Positions 50,549 to 61,087 of a stretch of 64,000 nt of DNA are shown piece by piece (within the stretch, counting starts at the first letter, position 1; the number at the start of each line of letters is the position of its first letter). A model generated the notes under the pieces. The model saw nothing but the letters and a program-made list of their open reading frames with translations, ran no database searches and had not been told where the DNA came from. The position numbers were made by a program, and so were the translations under genes. Source of the stretch: Ectothiorhodospiraceae bacterium. Lineage in GTDB: Bacteria > Pseudomonadota > Gammaproteobacteria > Nitrococcales > Aquisalimonadaceae. The stretch is from assembly GCA_003565775.1 (NCBI GenBank), contig PXAT01000127.1, positions 27,279 through 91,278 of the forward strand, written 5' to 3'.

Positions 50549-50913
50549 CGAATGCGCAACAGATGTCGGGCAGCGGCGGGCGCCAGGGAATCCTGTCCCT
50601 GACGATCAAGGAAAAGCAGGCCCTGTACGCAGCCTACATGCCATTCATAACGAATGGCGGCCTGTTCGTGCCGACCAATAGTCAGTACAAACTCGGTGAC
50701 GAGGTCTTCATCCTGCTCACGCTGATGGAAGACACGGAAAAGCTGCCGGTGGTCGGGCATGTGGTCTGGATCACGCCGAAAGGTGCCCAGGCCAACCGGG
50801 CGGCCGGTATTGGCATCCAGTTCAGCGACAAGACCGGCACCGACGCGCGCACGCGGATCGAGAGCTATCTGGCGGGTGCCCTTGAGGGTGAGCGGCCCAC
50901 GCACACCATGTGA
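50545..50913 (+). CDS. pilZ: PilZ-domain protein of the type IV pilus type
   Basis: A 122-residue single PilZ domain with GGLFVPTNSQYKLGDEVFILLTL and GHVVWITPKG...RAAGIGIQF. It lacks the N-terminal RxxxR motif that binds c-di-GMP, as does the original PilZ of Pseudomonas, which acts with PilF/PilB in type IV pilus assembly. The holB-pilZ-tatD order is the same as in Pseudomonas. ATGA overlap with holB. Confidence 0.88.
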   Translation: MTNAQQMSGSGGRQGILSLTIKEKQALYAAYMPFITNGGLFVPTNSQYKLGDEVFILLTLMEDTEKLPVVGHVVWITPKGAQANRAAGIGIQFSDKTGTDARTRIESYLAGALEGERPTHTM

Positions 50914-50973
50914 CGGCGCCGGTCGCGCCTCACCCGCATCAAGTAATCCATGCCGATCAGGAGGATGGCCAAC

Positions 50974-51765
50974 ATGCCCGTCATGCTGGTGGATTCCCAT
51001 TGTCATTTGCACATGCTCGAGGCTGACGCCGGTCATCCCCGGACCTATCTCGATGCGGCGCAGGCGCGCGGCATCGGCCATTTCCTGACCGTGTCGGTGG
51101 ATCTCGACTCGGTTCCGGAGCTTTTGGCCGTGGCCGAGCGGTATCCGCAGGTGTCGACTTCGGTCGGTGTTCATCCCTGCGGCAGACAGTTGCGCATGGT
51201 GTCGCCGGAAGCCCTGGCCGAGATGGCGGCGCCGGCGCATGTTGTCGCCATCGGCGAGACCGGGCTGGATTACCTGTGCACCGAGGAATCCGACCGCGAC
51301 TGGCACCAGCAACGCTTTCGCGATCAGATCCGGGCTGCCCGGCTGGCGCGAAAGCCGTTGATCATCCACACCCGCGGCGCCGCCGAGGACACGATCCGCA
51401 TCCTGCGCGAGGAGGGCGCGGACGCCGTGGGTGGCGTGATCCATTGCTTTACCGAAAACTGGACGTCGGCCAAGGCCTTCATGGATCTCGGCTTCTACAT
51501 CTCGCTCAGCGGCATCATCACGTTTCCCAAGTCTCACGGCCTGCGCAAGGTCAGTCGCAAGCTGCCTGCGGACCGGATTCTGGTGGAAACCGATTCCCCG
51601 TATCTGGCGCCGGTGCCGCACCGGGGCGGTCCGAACCAGCCCGCCTTCGTGCGTGAGGTCGCGGAGTGTCTCGCCGAGGTGCGCGACGTCCCGCTGGAAC
51701 GTCTGGCCGAAGACACCACGGGCAACTTTCAGCAGTTGTTCGGTGTGCGGCTGGACGCAGCCTGA
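50974..51765 (+). CDS. TatD-family metal-dependent hydrolase (YcfH type)
   Basis: A 263-residue TIM-barrel nuclease-type hydrolase: DSHCHLHML (metal-binding HxH), GETGLDY with its Glu, the LIIHTRGA histidine, VIHCFTE and ILVETDSPYL (Asp). Members act as 3'-5' DNA exonucleases or D-aminoacyl-tRNA deacylase-like enzymes. The ATG at 50974 has AGGAGG 9 nt upstream; two further ATGs (50950, 50965) are less well placed. Last gene of the conserved block. Confidence 0.9.
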   Translation: MPVMLVDSHCHLHMLEADAGHPRTYLDAAQARGIGHFLTVSVDLDSVPELLAVAERYPQVSTSVGVHPCGRQLRMVSPEALAEMAAPAHVVAIGETGLDYLCTEESDRDWHQQRFRDQIRAARLARKPLIIHTRGAAEDTIRILREEGADAVGGVIHCFTENWTSAKAFMDLGFYISLSGIITFPKSHGLRKVSRKLPADRILVETDSPYLAPVPHRGGPNQPAFVREVAECLAEVRDVPLERLAEDTTGNFQQLFGVRLDAA

Positions 51766-51790
51766 GCGATCCGTCCCGAATTCGCTTCCA

Positions 51791-51807
51791 CGGGGCGGCC
51801 TGCCCCG
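51791..51807. terminator. short GC hairpin between tatD and the aminotransferase gene
   Basis: CGGGGC and GCCCCG flank a 5-nt loop in the 45-bp gap between two convergent stop codons, followed on the + strand by ATCTTAT. Weak but well placed for ending both transcripts. Confidence 0.45.
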
Positions 51808-51810
51808 ATC

Positions 51811-52944
51811 TTATCCGCGACCCATGGCTGCAAGTGCGAGATCAACGGCGCGGTCCAGTTGTTCGGTGGTGGTGTAGAAGTGGGGCGCGAAACGCACGCC
51901 ACCGCCGCGTTTCGCGCAGATTACGCCGGCCTGCATCAACTGCTTGTGCAGGTCTGCGGAATCGGTGCCCGGCGCACGGAAGGTGACGATCCCGGAACAG
52001 CGCCCGGGTCTCCGGTCGGCCAATAGCTCGAGCGCCGGCTCCGAGGCGATACGCTGGCAGAGATAATCGGTATTGCCGAGCAGGGCGGTCTCCACTGCCT
52101 CCATGCCGATCTCGTCCTGCAACAGCGACAGACTGGCTTCCAGCGCATGCACGCCGAGCATGTTCGGGCTGCCGCACTCGAAGCGTCTTGCGCTTTGCGC
52201 CGGTTGCCAGTCCTTCCGGTCATAGTCGCCGACATGCTCCACCATATGCCAGCCGTACTGCAGCAAACGCAGTCCGTGCCGCAGCGCCGGACGCACGTAG
52301 AAAAGCCCCAGCCCTTCCGGTCCGAGCATCCACTTGTGGCCGTCGGCGACCACGAAGTCCGCATCCACGGTGTCGAGGTCGAAACGCAGAGCGCCGAGGC
52401 TCTGGATGGCATCGACGCAGAACAGAATGTCCCGTTCACGACAGGCTGCCGCCAGTCGGGGCAGGTCCATACGCCGGCCGCTGCCGTACTGCACCGAGCT
52501 GACGCTCAGCAGACGTGTCCGCGGGGTCAGGCCATCGATCAGCAAGGTCTCGGGATCGTCCTCGCCTTCGCTCGCGACATCGCGCACGGCAACGCCCTGG
52601 TCACGCAACGATTCCCAGACCACCCGGTTGGACGGGAATTCCTCGTTGTTGATCACGATCTCGTCGCCGTGTTGCCAGTCGAGCCCATAGGCGATCAGTG
52701 ACAGCCCCTCCGAGGTGTTTTTCACCAGTGCCAGGTCGTCGCTGGAGCGGGCGTTGATCAGCGTGGCAAGGCGCTGCCTGAGGCGCTGCTCGGTCTCCAG
52801 CCAGCGGGGATAGTGCGTGGCGCCGCGATGAATATTTTCATCTGCAAAACGCATCACTGCGTCGCGGCTTCGTTTCGGCCACGGTCCTACACCAGCATGG
52901 TTGAGGTAGACGAGATCGGCGTCCTGGGGAAATTCCGTGTGCAC
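51811..52944 (-). CDS. class V-fold PLP-dependent aminotransferase
   Basis: A 377-residue enzyme of the class V (NifS/isopenicillin-epimerase-like) family: VYLNHAGVGPWP start, VKNTSEGLSLIAYGL, the PLP Asp in FCVDAIQSLG and the Schiff-base Lys in VADGHKWMLGPEGLGLFYV (about 205). The substrate cannot be assigned; no cysteine-desulfurase partner genes are nearby. GTG at 52944 with GGAG 6 nt upstream is preferred over a TTG 36 nt further upstream. The gene begins the accessory region. Confidence 0.82.
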   Translation of the reverse strand: MHTEFPQDADLVYLNHAGVGPWPKRSRDAVMRFADENIHRGATHYPRWLETEQRLRQRLATLINARSSDDLALVKNTSEGLSLIAYGLDWQHGDEIVINNEEFPSNRVVWESLRDQGVAVRDVASEGEDDPETLLIDGLTPRTRLLSVSSVQYGSGRRMDLPRLAAACRERDILFCVDAIQSLGALRFDLDTVDADFVVADGHKWMLGPEGLGLFYVRPALRHGLRLLQYGWHMVEHVGDYDRKDWQPAQSARRFECGSPNMLGVHALEASLSLLQDEIGMEAVETALLGNTDYLCQRIASEPALELLADRRPGRCSGIVTFRAPGTDSADLHKQLMQAGVICAKRGGGVRFAPHFYTTTEQLDRAVDLALAAMGRG

Positions 52945-53061
52945 GGGCGACTCCGGGTTGAGCGTGAGGGGCGAAAACAACAGCCGTCACATTGTCACCG
53001 TGGTTATCAGTGCGGTGCAACGCAGCTGAGAACGGCGAATCACCATCGGGAACAGGGCGAT

Positions 53062-53426
53062 ATGTGCGAAGAACCGGGTTCCGACACGATCCTGGCCAGG
53101 GATGCCGAGATTGCCGGGCTGCGTACCAGCCTCGACCGAACCTGCTCGCAGCTGGAGCAGGTTCAGGCACTGTCCCGGATCGGGAGCTGGGTATTCAGTC
53201 TGGACGACGGGGTGTTGCAATGGTCGAAGGAAACGTTCCGCGTCTGGCCAACAGTCTTGGCCTGGACATTATTGCGGAAGGCGTCGAGACCGACGAGGAA
53301 CGGGCCTTCCTGCTGGAGCATGGCTGTCCGGGGTTTCAGGGCTTTCTGTTCGGCAGGGCCATGCCGCCGGAGGACTTCGAGGAGGCTCTGTTGGCCCGAT
53401 CCTCGAGTCCTGCCGGCAGACCTTGA
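53062..53426 (+). pseudogene. collapsed PAS...EAL signalling gene (internal deletion)
   Basis: From ATG 53062 (AGGG upstream) about 60 codons encode an N-terminal coiled coil and the beginning of a PAS domain (QALSRIGSWVFSLDDGVLQW). After about 53240 this frame loses sense. In another frame the sequence continues as the C-terminal end of an EAL phosphodiesterase (LANSLGLDIIAEGVET, then GFQGFLFGRAMPPEDFEE) to a TGA at 53426. The rest of the PAS, the GGDEF and most of the EAL are missing. The simplest reading is one internal deletion in a PAS-GGDEF-EAL gene that left the two ends out of frame. Confidence 0.75.
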
Positions 53427-53443
53427 CGTCGCCGGGAACGTGC

Positions 53444-53905
53444 TCAGGGAATGACCATCACCGGGCAGGGTGCATGGTGCATGACACGCTGGGACACACT
53501 GCCCATGAGTGCGCCGCTGATGCGGCCGAGCCCACGGTGCCCCATGATTATCAGAGGGTTATCCGCGGAAGCTGCAAACTTCACGATCTCTGTCGACGGG
53601 TCGCCCGCAAGTCGGACGCGCTCGGCCTTGAGTCCGCTGGCAAGTTGTTCTGATGCAAGCTTGAAGGCCTGATCGGCGGATTCCTGTCCGATTTTCTCGA
53701 AGGTGTCCGGTTCGAACGGATCGATACCGACCATGGCGGCAGTTGGTCCATGCATGCCGATCAGATCCAGCGCCGTGCGCGGAAACACGTGGATCAGTAT
53801 CAGTTTCGTGGATAACCCCGTCGCAATTTCGGAGGCGTAGCGAGCCGCTGCAAGTGCCCCTTCCGAGCCGTCGCAGGCAACAATCACGGTCCTGATCTCT
53901 GTCAT
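53444..53905 (-). CDS. universal stress protein (UspA family)
   Basis: A 153-residue Usp domain: IVACDGSEGALAAARYA start and the ATP-binding GxxG(9)G(S/T) motif as MGHRGLGRISGALMGSVSQRV (split across about 121-141), ending CPVMVIP. Such proteins bind ATP and respond to stress or low oxygen. AGGAG lies about 10 nt before the ATG at 53905. Its upstream side borders repeat copy B, so its promoter may lie partly in the repeat. Confidence 0.88.
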   Translation of the reverse strand: MTEIRTVIVACDGSEGALAAARYASEIATGLSTKLILIHVFPRTALDLIGMHGPTAAMVGIDPFEPDTFEKIGQESADQAFKLASEQLASGLKAERVRLAGDPSTEIVKFAASADNPLIIMGHRGLGRISGALMGSVSQRVMHHAPCPVMVIP

Positions 53906-53950
53906 ATCGGTTGATCTCCTTCTCTCACCGGCGTGGCTGCGGGATACTTC

Positions 53951-54223
53951 AAGGAAGCTCTGATCTGTTCGCACGCCTGCGTTGGCGCCCGCATTTTCTC
54001 CCAGGCAGGGCGCGCTGCGCAGCGCCGCGGTCATTCTGCGGTCAAGCAGCGCGACGCCGCAGTCGGAAAAATGCGGCCCGACTCGAAAGGGCCCGGCCGG
54101 TCCTGGCCCCTGGTGGCGTTGCGTCACCGGCCCGGTAGAATCACTACCGGACCGGCACCGCGCCTTGCCAGATAACCAGAACCGGTGTCGGGCGCAGACG
54201 CGGGAACAGCTCGGAGCTTCCTT
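53951..54223. repeat. mosaic MITE-like repeat, copy B
   Basis: A 273-bp element between the Usp gene and a small hypothetical gene. Ends are AAGGAAGCTCTGATCTG and its inverse near GAGCTTCCTT. The left half carries the module GGCGCGCTGCGCAGCGCC plus CTGCGGTCAAGCAGCGC (shared with E and, inverted, A and C). The right half carries the GCGTCACCGGCCCGGTAGAA / GCGCCTTGCCAGATAACCAG module (shared with D and partly A). It is the only copy here with both modules in this order. Confidence 0.85.
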
Positions 54224-54257
54224 AAGTACGTTACGCAAGAATAGGACACCGCGCTAT

Positions 54258-54635
54258 ATGTGGCATGAACAGGGCACACAGCCACCGGACAGTATTGCCA
54301 GGAACCAATCACCGCTCGCCGAGCTCATCGACGGCCAGACACTGGCACTGGTGCCGCGGAGTATCAGCGGCTGGGTGTTGTTCGAGTCGGGGGTCTCCAG
54401 TCAGGCCTCCCTGGCTTTCATGATGATTTACCTCAAGGCGGTGATTTACAGCGCAGGGGCGCGAGGCGGGGTCGAGGAAGTGCGAAAGCACATGCCGGGC
54501 TACTTCGAAATCACCGAACAGCAGGCCGATGCCTTGCTCGAAGAACTGGTCGAAGCACAACTTCTGCTGAAAAGGGCGGAGGGCGATACGGTCGTCATTG
54601 AACTGCCGCCGCAGGCGTTTTCGAGCCAGTCCTGA
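54258..54635 (+). CDS. uncharacterised 125-residue protein
   Basis: I do not recognise this protein. It has a hydrophilic start, a strand-rich part (LALVPRSISGWVLFESG, about 28-45), a hydrophobic stretch (ASLAFMMIYLKAVIY, about 50-65) and a C-terminal helical part (ITEQQADALLEELVEAQLLLKRAEGDTVVIEL) that looks like a small winged-helix or MarR-like end with a wing. Codon use resembles the neighbours. Only a weak AGGA lies upstream. It is placed between repeat copy B and the katG terminator. Confidence 0.55.
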   Translation: MWHEQGTQPPDSIARNQSPLAELIDGQTLALVPRSISGWVLFESGVSSQASLAFMMIYLKAVIYSAGARGGVEEVRKHMPGYFEITEQQADALLEELVEAQLLLKRAEGDTVVIELPPQAFSSQS

Positions 54636-54683
54636 GCTGCCGACTTCCTCGGCATGCTCTGACAGAAGGGAAAACGCTGGTCG

Positions 54684-54720
54684 AAAAAAAACCGGAGCCC
54701 ACCTGGATGGTGGCTCCGGT
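54684..54720 (-). terminator. rho-independent terminator of katG
   Basis: Read leftward, ACCGGAGCCACC pairs with GGTGGGCTCCGGT (one bulge) and is followed by eight T residues. It lies 33 bp past the katG stop. Confidence 0.88.
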
Positions 54721-54752
54721 CTTGTCAGGCGCTGCCTGCGAGCTGCTGCGCC

Positions 54753-57330
<2,578 letters not shown>

Positions 57331-58290
57331 ATGACCAATTTCTCGCTGAAACAACTCCGCTATTTCGAGGCTCTGGCACGCCATGGCCACTTCCGACACG
57401 CAGCCGATGCCTGCGCCATCTCCCAGCCGGCCTTGTCCATGCAGATCAAGGACCTGGAGGAAATGCTTGGCACCGCGCTTTTTGACAGAAGCGCGAGGCA
57501 GGTTCGCCTGACCAGTTTTGGCGAAGAATTCGGGCTGCGGGTGCGGGACATCCTGCGCTCGGTTGACGAACTGGAAGACCTCGCGCGTGCGGCACGGGAC
57601 CGCCTCGTGGGCCGCCTTCGCATCGGCGTCATTCCAACCGTGGCTCCCTACATGCTGCCGGCCATCATCGCCAGCCTGAACGACGCCTATCCGGGCCTGG
57701 ACATCCACGTCCGGGAAACGGTGACACAGACCCTGATCAGCGAACTGGCGGAAGGGCGCCTCGACACGGCAATCGTCGCACTTCCGGTCTCGGAGCCGTC
57801 ACTGACGGAAGTTGCACTGTTCGAGGAGAACTTTGTGCTGGTGCGTTCACGTGCGGACGAGGACAAACCGGTTCCCGGCAGTGAAGCGCTGCGTGACATG
57901 CGCCTGCTGCTGCTGGAGGAGGGGCACTGCTTTCGCCATCAGGCCCTGTCGTTCTGCAATTTTCAGGCGTCGCGACCGCGGGAACTACTCGACGGAAGCT
58001 CCCTGTCGACCCTGGTTCAGATGGTCGGTGCGGGTATCGGGGTGACGTTGATTCCGGAGATGGCCGTGCCGATAGAGACCCGTTCGGCTGACGTATCCAT
58101 CGCCCGGTTCAAGCGACCGGAACCATCGCGGACCATCGGCCTGATCTGGCGCAAGACGAATCCGCTGGCGAGCGAGCTGAGGGAAATCGCGGACAGATTG
58201 GCCACGATCTGTGACGACCCGTCGACACCCGCGAGCGGCGTTGATCGTGGCGGTGAAACCGTTACGGACACTCCGGCCGGACCCCCCTGA
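57331..58290 (+). CDS. oxyR: OxyR, peroxide-sensing LysR-type regulator
   Basis: A 319-residue regulator with an N-terminal helix-turn-helix (about 5-62) and an effector domain holding the redox cysteines Cys200 and Cys209 in EEGHCFRHQALSFCN, the pair that forms the disulfide in E. coli OxyR (Cys199/Cys208). It should activate katG and other defence genes under hydrogen peroxide. No strong Shine-Dalgarno is visible. The C-terminal 20 residues are a Gly/Thr/Pro-rich extension. Confidence 0.94.
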   Translation: MTNFSLKQLRYFEALARHGHFRHAADACAISQPALSMQIKDLEEMLGTALFDRSARQVRLTSFGEEFGLRVRDILRSVDELEDLARAARDRLVGRLRIGVIPTVAPYMLPAIIASLNDAYPGLDIHVRETVTQTLISELAEGRLDTAIVALPVSEPSLTEVALFEENFVLVRSRADEDKPVPGSEALRDMRLLLLEEGHCFRHQALSFCNFQASRPRELLDGSSLSTLVQMVGAGIGVTLIPEMAVPIETRSADVSIARFKRPEPSRTIGLIWRKTNPLASELREIADRLATICDDPSTPASGVDRGGETVTDTPAGPP

Positions 58291-58323
58291 AAAGACGTTC
58301 AGGAGATTCCGCGATGTCGGCAT

Positions 58324-58369
58324 GGCGCTGGCTGTAACGCCGCGTCATGCGGACGCTACAGCCAGCGCC
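58324..58369. repeat. inverted repeat at the end of the methyltransferase gene
   Basis: GGCGCTGGCTGTA (58324-58336) is an exact inverse of TACAGCCAGCGCC (58357-58369), which includes the last two codons and most of the stop of the methyltransferase gene. It could act as a terminator stem for either strand, but no T-run follows. Confidence 0.5.
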
Positions 58370-58808
58370 TGACCGAACGTCGGTAGGCATGGAAGTCCTC
58401 ACCGAAGCGTTGTTCCAGGGCGCGTTCCTCCGGCAGGATCTGAAATCGCTGGATCAGCACCATGAATAGCGGGATCAGCGGCACCGCAGCAAGGTTTCCG
58501 AGGTAGAGGGCCCAGGCGACCAGCAGCAACGCGTCGGCCAGGTAGATGGGGTTACGGCTCCAGCGGAACACGCCGTCGCGGACCAGCGATGAACTCTGCT
58601 CCGGGTGCCTCGGGTCGATGGTGGTGCCGTGGCGCCGCAACGTCCAGGCAGTCAGCGCCATGATCAGCAGCGCCCCCGTGGCTATGATCAGCGCGATCCA
58701 CCCGGCGCCGGGCAGGGCGACGGCGGCTCCCGGCAGCAGGCGTGCAAGCAGCCACATGCCCAGGCCGACCAACAGCAGAACGACGGGTGGCGGTAGAAAA
58801 CGGTACAC
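58356..58808 (-). CDS. isoprenylcysteine carboxyl methyltransferase-like membrane protein
   Basis: A 150-residue protein with four hydrophobic segments (about 6-24, 31-55, 88-104 and 106-123) and the conserved ICMT/PEMT signature GVFRWSRNPIYLAD (about 81-94), followed by LPEERALEQRFGEDFHAYRRSVRRWL. Bacterial members are SAM-dependent membrane methyltransferases of mostly unknown substrate. GTG at 58808 with GAGG 7 nt upstream is preferred; the frame extends further upstream without family similarity. Confidence 0.78.
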   Translation of the reverse strand: MYRFLPPPVVLLLVGLGMWLLARLLPGAAVALPGAGWIALIIATGALLIMALTAWTLRRHGTTIDPRHPEQSSSLVRDGVFRWSRNPIYLADALLLVAWALYLGNLAAVPLIPLFMVLIQRFQILPEERALEQRFGEDFHAYRRSVRRWL

Positions 58809-58942
58809 AGGGAAACCTCGCTCGCGTCGCCGCCGTCGGCCCGGATGAATACCGGCAGCACTGCAGCTATCGGGAGCAACACTATCGCAGTCACGAGCGG
58901 GCCGGGAACACCCGGTGCGGCCCCGAAGGCGATGAGTTCCCA

Positions 58943-59109
58943 TAGGTAAACACTGATCTATTCCCGCGTCTGCGTTGGAGGCCGCATTTTCCCCGATGCC
59001 GGCGTTGCGCCACCGGCCCGGTAGAACCACTACCCGACCGGCACCGCGCCTTGCCAGATGACCAAAACCGGTCTCGGGCGCAGACGCGGGAATAGATCAG
59101 TCTTTCCCC
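58943..59109. repeat. mosaic MITE-like repeat, copy D
   Basis: A 167-bp copy whose ends are nearly perfect inverted repeats of about 30 bp (AAACACTGATCTATTCCCGC on the left; GCGGGAATAGATCAGTCTTT on the right). The interior is the CCGGCCCGGTAGAACCACTA / GCGCCTTGCCAGATGACCAA module seen in copy B. It lies just upstream of the RNA ligase gene. Confidence 0.85.
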
Positions 59110-59197
59110 AGGCGCGACGCAGATTGCGATGCAGTGTGCCGATCAACGCGGGCGGAGCGTGTACGATTCCCGGTAAGCGTAAGGCCGGGGGCAGGGC

Positions 59198-60298
59198 ATG
59201 ATCGAGGGGGCACAACTGGAGGAGGCGATTGCGCTCGGGCGCGCACAGGCGCTGCACCATGACGACCTCGAGTATGTCCGCCTGCTGGAGCAGACGGCTG
59301 GCTATCCGCGCGGCAGTGTCGTTCTGCCGGAAGGCTCGGTGCTGCCGGGGTATCCCTCCATCGGCCGGATCCAGTCACTGGAAGCAGGCCTGCCGCGCCG
59401 GTTCCGCGAACCCTTCTGGGCCGAGGAGAAAATCGACGGCTTCAACGTGCGCATTCTGCGACGCGGTGAAGCCCTGTACGCCTTCAGTCGCGGCGGTTTC
59501 ATCTGCCCCTTCAGCACCGACCGTGTGCCCGAGTTCGTCGATCCGTCAGTGTTCGATGCGGAACCCGACCTGATTCTCTGTGCCGAGATCGCGGGTCCGG
59601 ATACTCCCTATCTTGAAGGATCGACGCCGCGCGTGGCGCGGGATGTGGATCTGTTCGTGTTCGACATGATGCGTCTCGGCGTACCGGGTTTTCTGCCCCA
59701 GGCCGACAAGTTCGCGCTCCTGGAACGGCACGGCCTGCCGGTTGCCCCCGTCCACGGGCAATACCGGCCCGACGATATCGACCCGTTGCGGCGCCTGATT
59801 CTGCGCCTCGACGCGGAAGGTGCCGAGGGGCTGGTGCTGAAAACCGATGACGGTCGGGAGCGGGCCAAATACGTGACCGGCGGTTCCTGTGTCACCGATA
59901 TCCGGGTCTGCGCCGAGCAGTTGCTCGACCTGCCCCCCCAGTACTTCACCAATCGCCTGACCCGGCTCGCCATCTTTCTTGCCGAACATCCCGGGGCGGA
60001 CAGCGATGCCATGGCCCGGACCCTGGGGCGCGCGTTTCTCGAAGGTCTGGATGAGGCGGTGGCGAAGAGCCGCCGTCAGGGGCGGGTCAGTCATCGTTAC
60101 CGGTGCCGGTTCCGCAAGGAGGAAAACGCCCGCCGTTTTATCGCTCATCTGGGGGACACCGGTGGCCGGCATGTGCGCGTCGCTGCGGGCATGCCCCGTG
60201 CCGAGGGCGACTACTGGCTGCTGGAGTTCGAACGGCTCTTCGACCACATGACTGGCACGCTGTCCTCGGCCTTGCGCGGCGACAGCCAGTTTGACTGA
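59198..60298 (+). CDS. archaeal-type (Rnl3, Pab1020-like) ATP-dependent RNA ligase
   Basis: A 366-residue nucleotidyltransferase. Motif I is EEKIDGFNVRI with the AMP-accepting Lys78; then FSRGGFICPFSTDR (about 97-109), a CAEIAGPDTPYLEG motif (Glu about 130), DLFVFDMM (motif III-like, about 151-158), AEGLVLK (motif IV, about 209-215) and AKYV with its Lys (motif V, about 224). The EEKxDGxNVR and C-terminal helical dimerisation part (about 240-366) match the archaeal Rnl3 family (Methanothermobacter and Pyrococcus ligases), which circularise or seal 5'-phosphate RNA. It is unusual in Proteobacteria. A PIN-domain partner gene is convergent, 21 bp away. Confidence 0.85.
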   Translation: MIEGAQLEEAIALGRAQALHHDDLEYVRLLEQTAGYPRGSVVLPEGSVLPGYPSIGRIQSLEAGLPRRFREPFWAEEKIDGFNVRILRRGEALYAFSRGGFICPFSTDRVPEFVDPSVFDAEPDLILCAEIAGPDTPYLEGSTPRVARDVDLFVFDMMRLGVPGFLPQADKFALLERHGLPVAPVHGQYRPDDIDPLRRLILRLDAEGAEGLVLKTDDGRERAKYVTGGSCVTDIRVCAEQLLDLPPQYFTNRLTRLAIFLAEHPGADSDAMARTLGRAFLEGLDEAVAKSRRQGRVSHRYRCRFRKEENARRFIAHLGDTGGRHVRVAAGMPRAEGDYWLLEFERLFDHMTGTLSSALRGDSQFD

Positions 60299-60319
60299 GT
60301 TCCGGGACGCCGGCGCCGT

Positions 60320-60916
60320 TCAGGTATCGCGGGGGTCGACCGGCGCATCGGCCAGATTTTCCATGACCTTGCGCAGGTAGGCGGCGGTAACCAGCTTGAT
60401 GCCCATACGGTTGCCCAGCTTGCGCATGCCTTCGTCGGCGCTGGCCAGCTCGGCATCCAGTTCCATGGCAAGCAATACGGCATCCACGTCTTCCCGGGAG
60501 TCCACCAGCCCCTTGCGCATGGCCTCGCGAAAGCGCTCCCGCAGTTGCGTGATCAGCTCCGGCTTCAGGGTCTCGGCGGCTCCCGCCTGGCGCGTATGTT
60601 CCTCGGCAATACGCAGTCCGCGGTCGATCCGGGTGCGCACCTCGTCGATGAACTCGTACAGAATGTCGCTGGGGATGGTGAGGGCAAAGCGTCGTGGCGA
60701 ACGTACCCAGACCACGGTCTCGAAATCCGCGGCCAGGCTTTCCAGGTCGCGCATGCCGCGGAATTCCTCGTAGACCGACAGCGGCATGTAGAACTCGGCG
60801 CCGCAGTGGCGGGCCAGGCGGAGAAAGGTCCGCAGTATGTCTTCCGGGTCTTCGCCGAACTGACTGGCGACATGGGGATTGGTGAAGACGCTGGTATCCA
60901 GTACGAAACGGCGCAT
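60320..60916 (-). CDS. PIN-domain protein, RNA ligase partner (UPF0278 / MJ0950-like)
   Basis: A 198-residue protein with a PIN-like fold: VLDTSVFTNPHV (Asp7) at the start, MPLSVYEEFRGM (acidic pair near 49), and DSREDVDAVLLAMELDAELASADEGMRKLG (in two parts, about 137-167) holding further acidic residues; it ends ADAPVDPRDT. This is the pattern of the family named RNA ligase partner, whose genes accompany Pab1020-type RNA ligases, mainly in archaea. PIN domains are usually metal-dependent ribonucleases, so cutting by this protein and sealing by the ligase is the attractive inference. It is convergent with the ligase rather than in one operon. Confidence 0.82.
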   Translation of the reverse strand: MRRFVLDTSVFTNPHVASQFGEDPEDILRTFLRLARHCGAEFYMPLSVYEEFRGMRDLESLAADFETVVWVRSPRRFALTIPSDILYEFIDEVRTRIDRGLRIAEEHTRQAGAAETLKPELITQLRERFREAMRKGLVDSREDVDAVLLAMELDAELASADEGMRKLGNRMGIKLVTAAYLRKVMENLADAPVDPRDT

Positions 60917-61087
60917 GCGGTCTTCCCCCGGTTGACCCCTGAACTGCCATCATCGGCAGCCTCCGGAGGGCCGTCAACTTGCGAGGGGCTTGTTCAGGGA
61001 AAGGTTTCCTTAAAATCCGGGGAAAGCTGGCTAGGCTGAATCAGGATTCATTGATGCCTGACTGGGGACGGTGCGGAATGAGGGCTG

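Noticed and set aside
60990..61015. GGAAAGGTTTCCTTAA, similar to the repeat terminus GTTTCCTTAAG, before the P-type ATPase
   Set aside because: The match is short, no partner end is nearby, and it also fits a short palindrome or a poor promoter.
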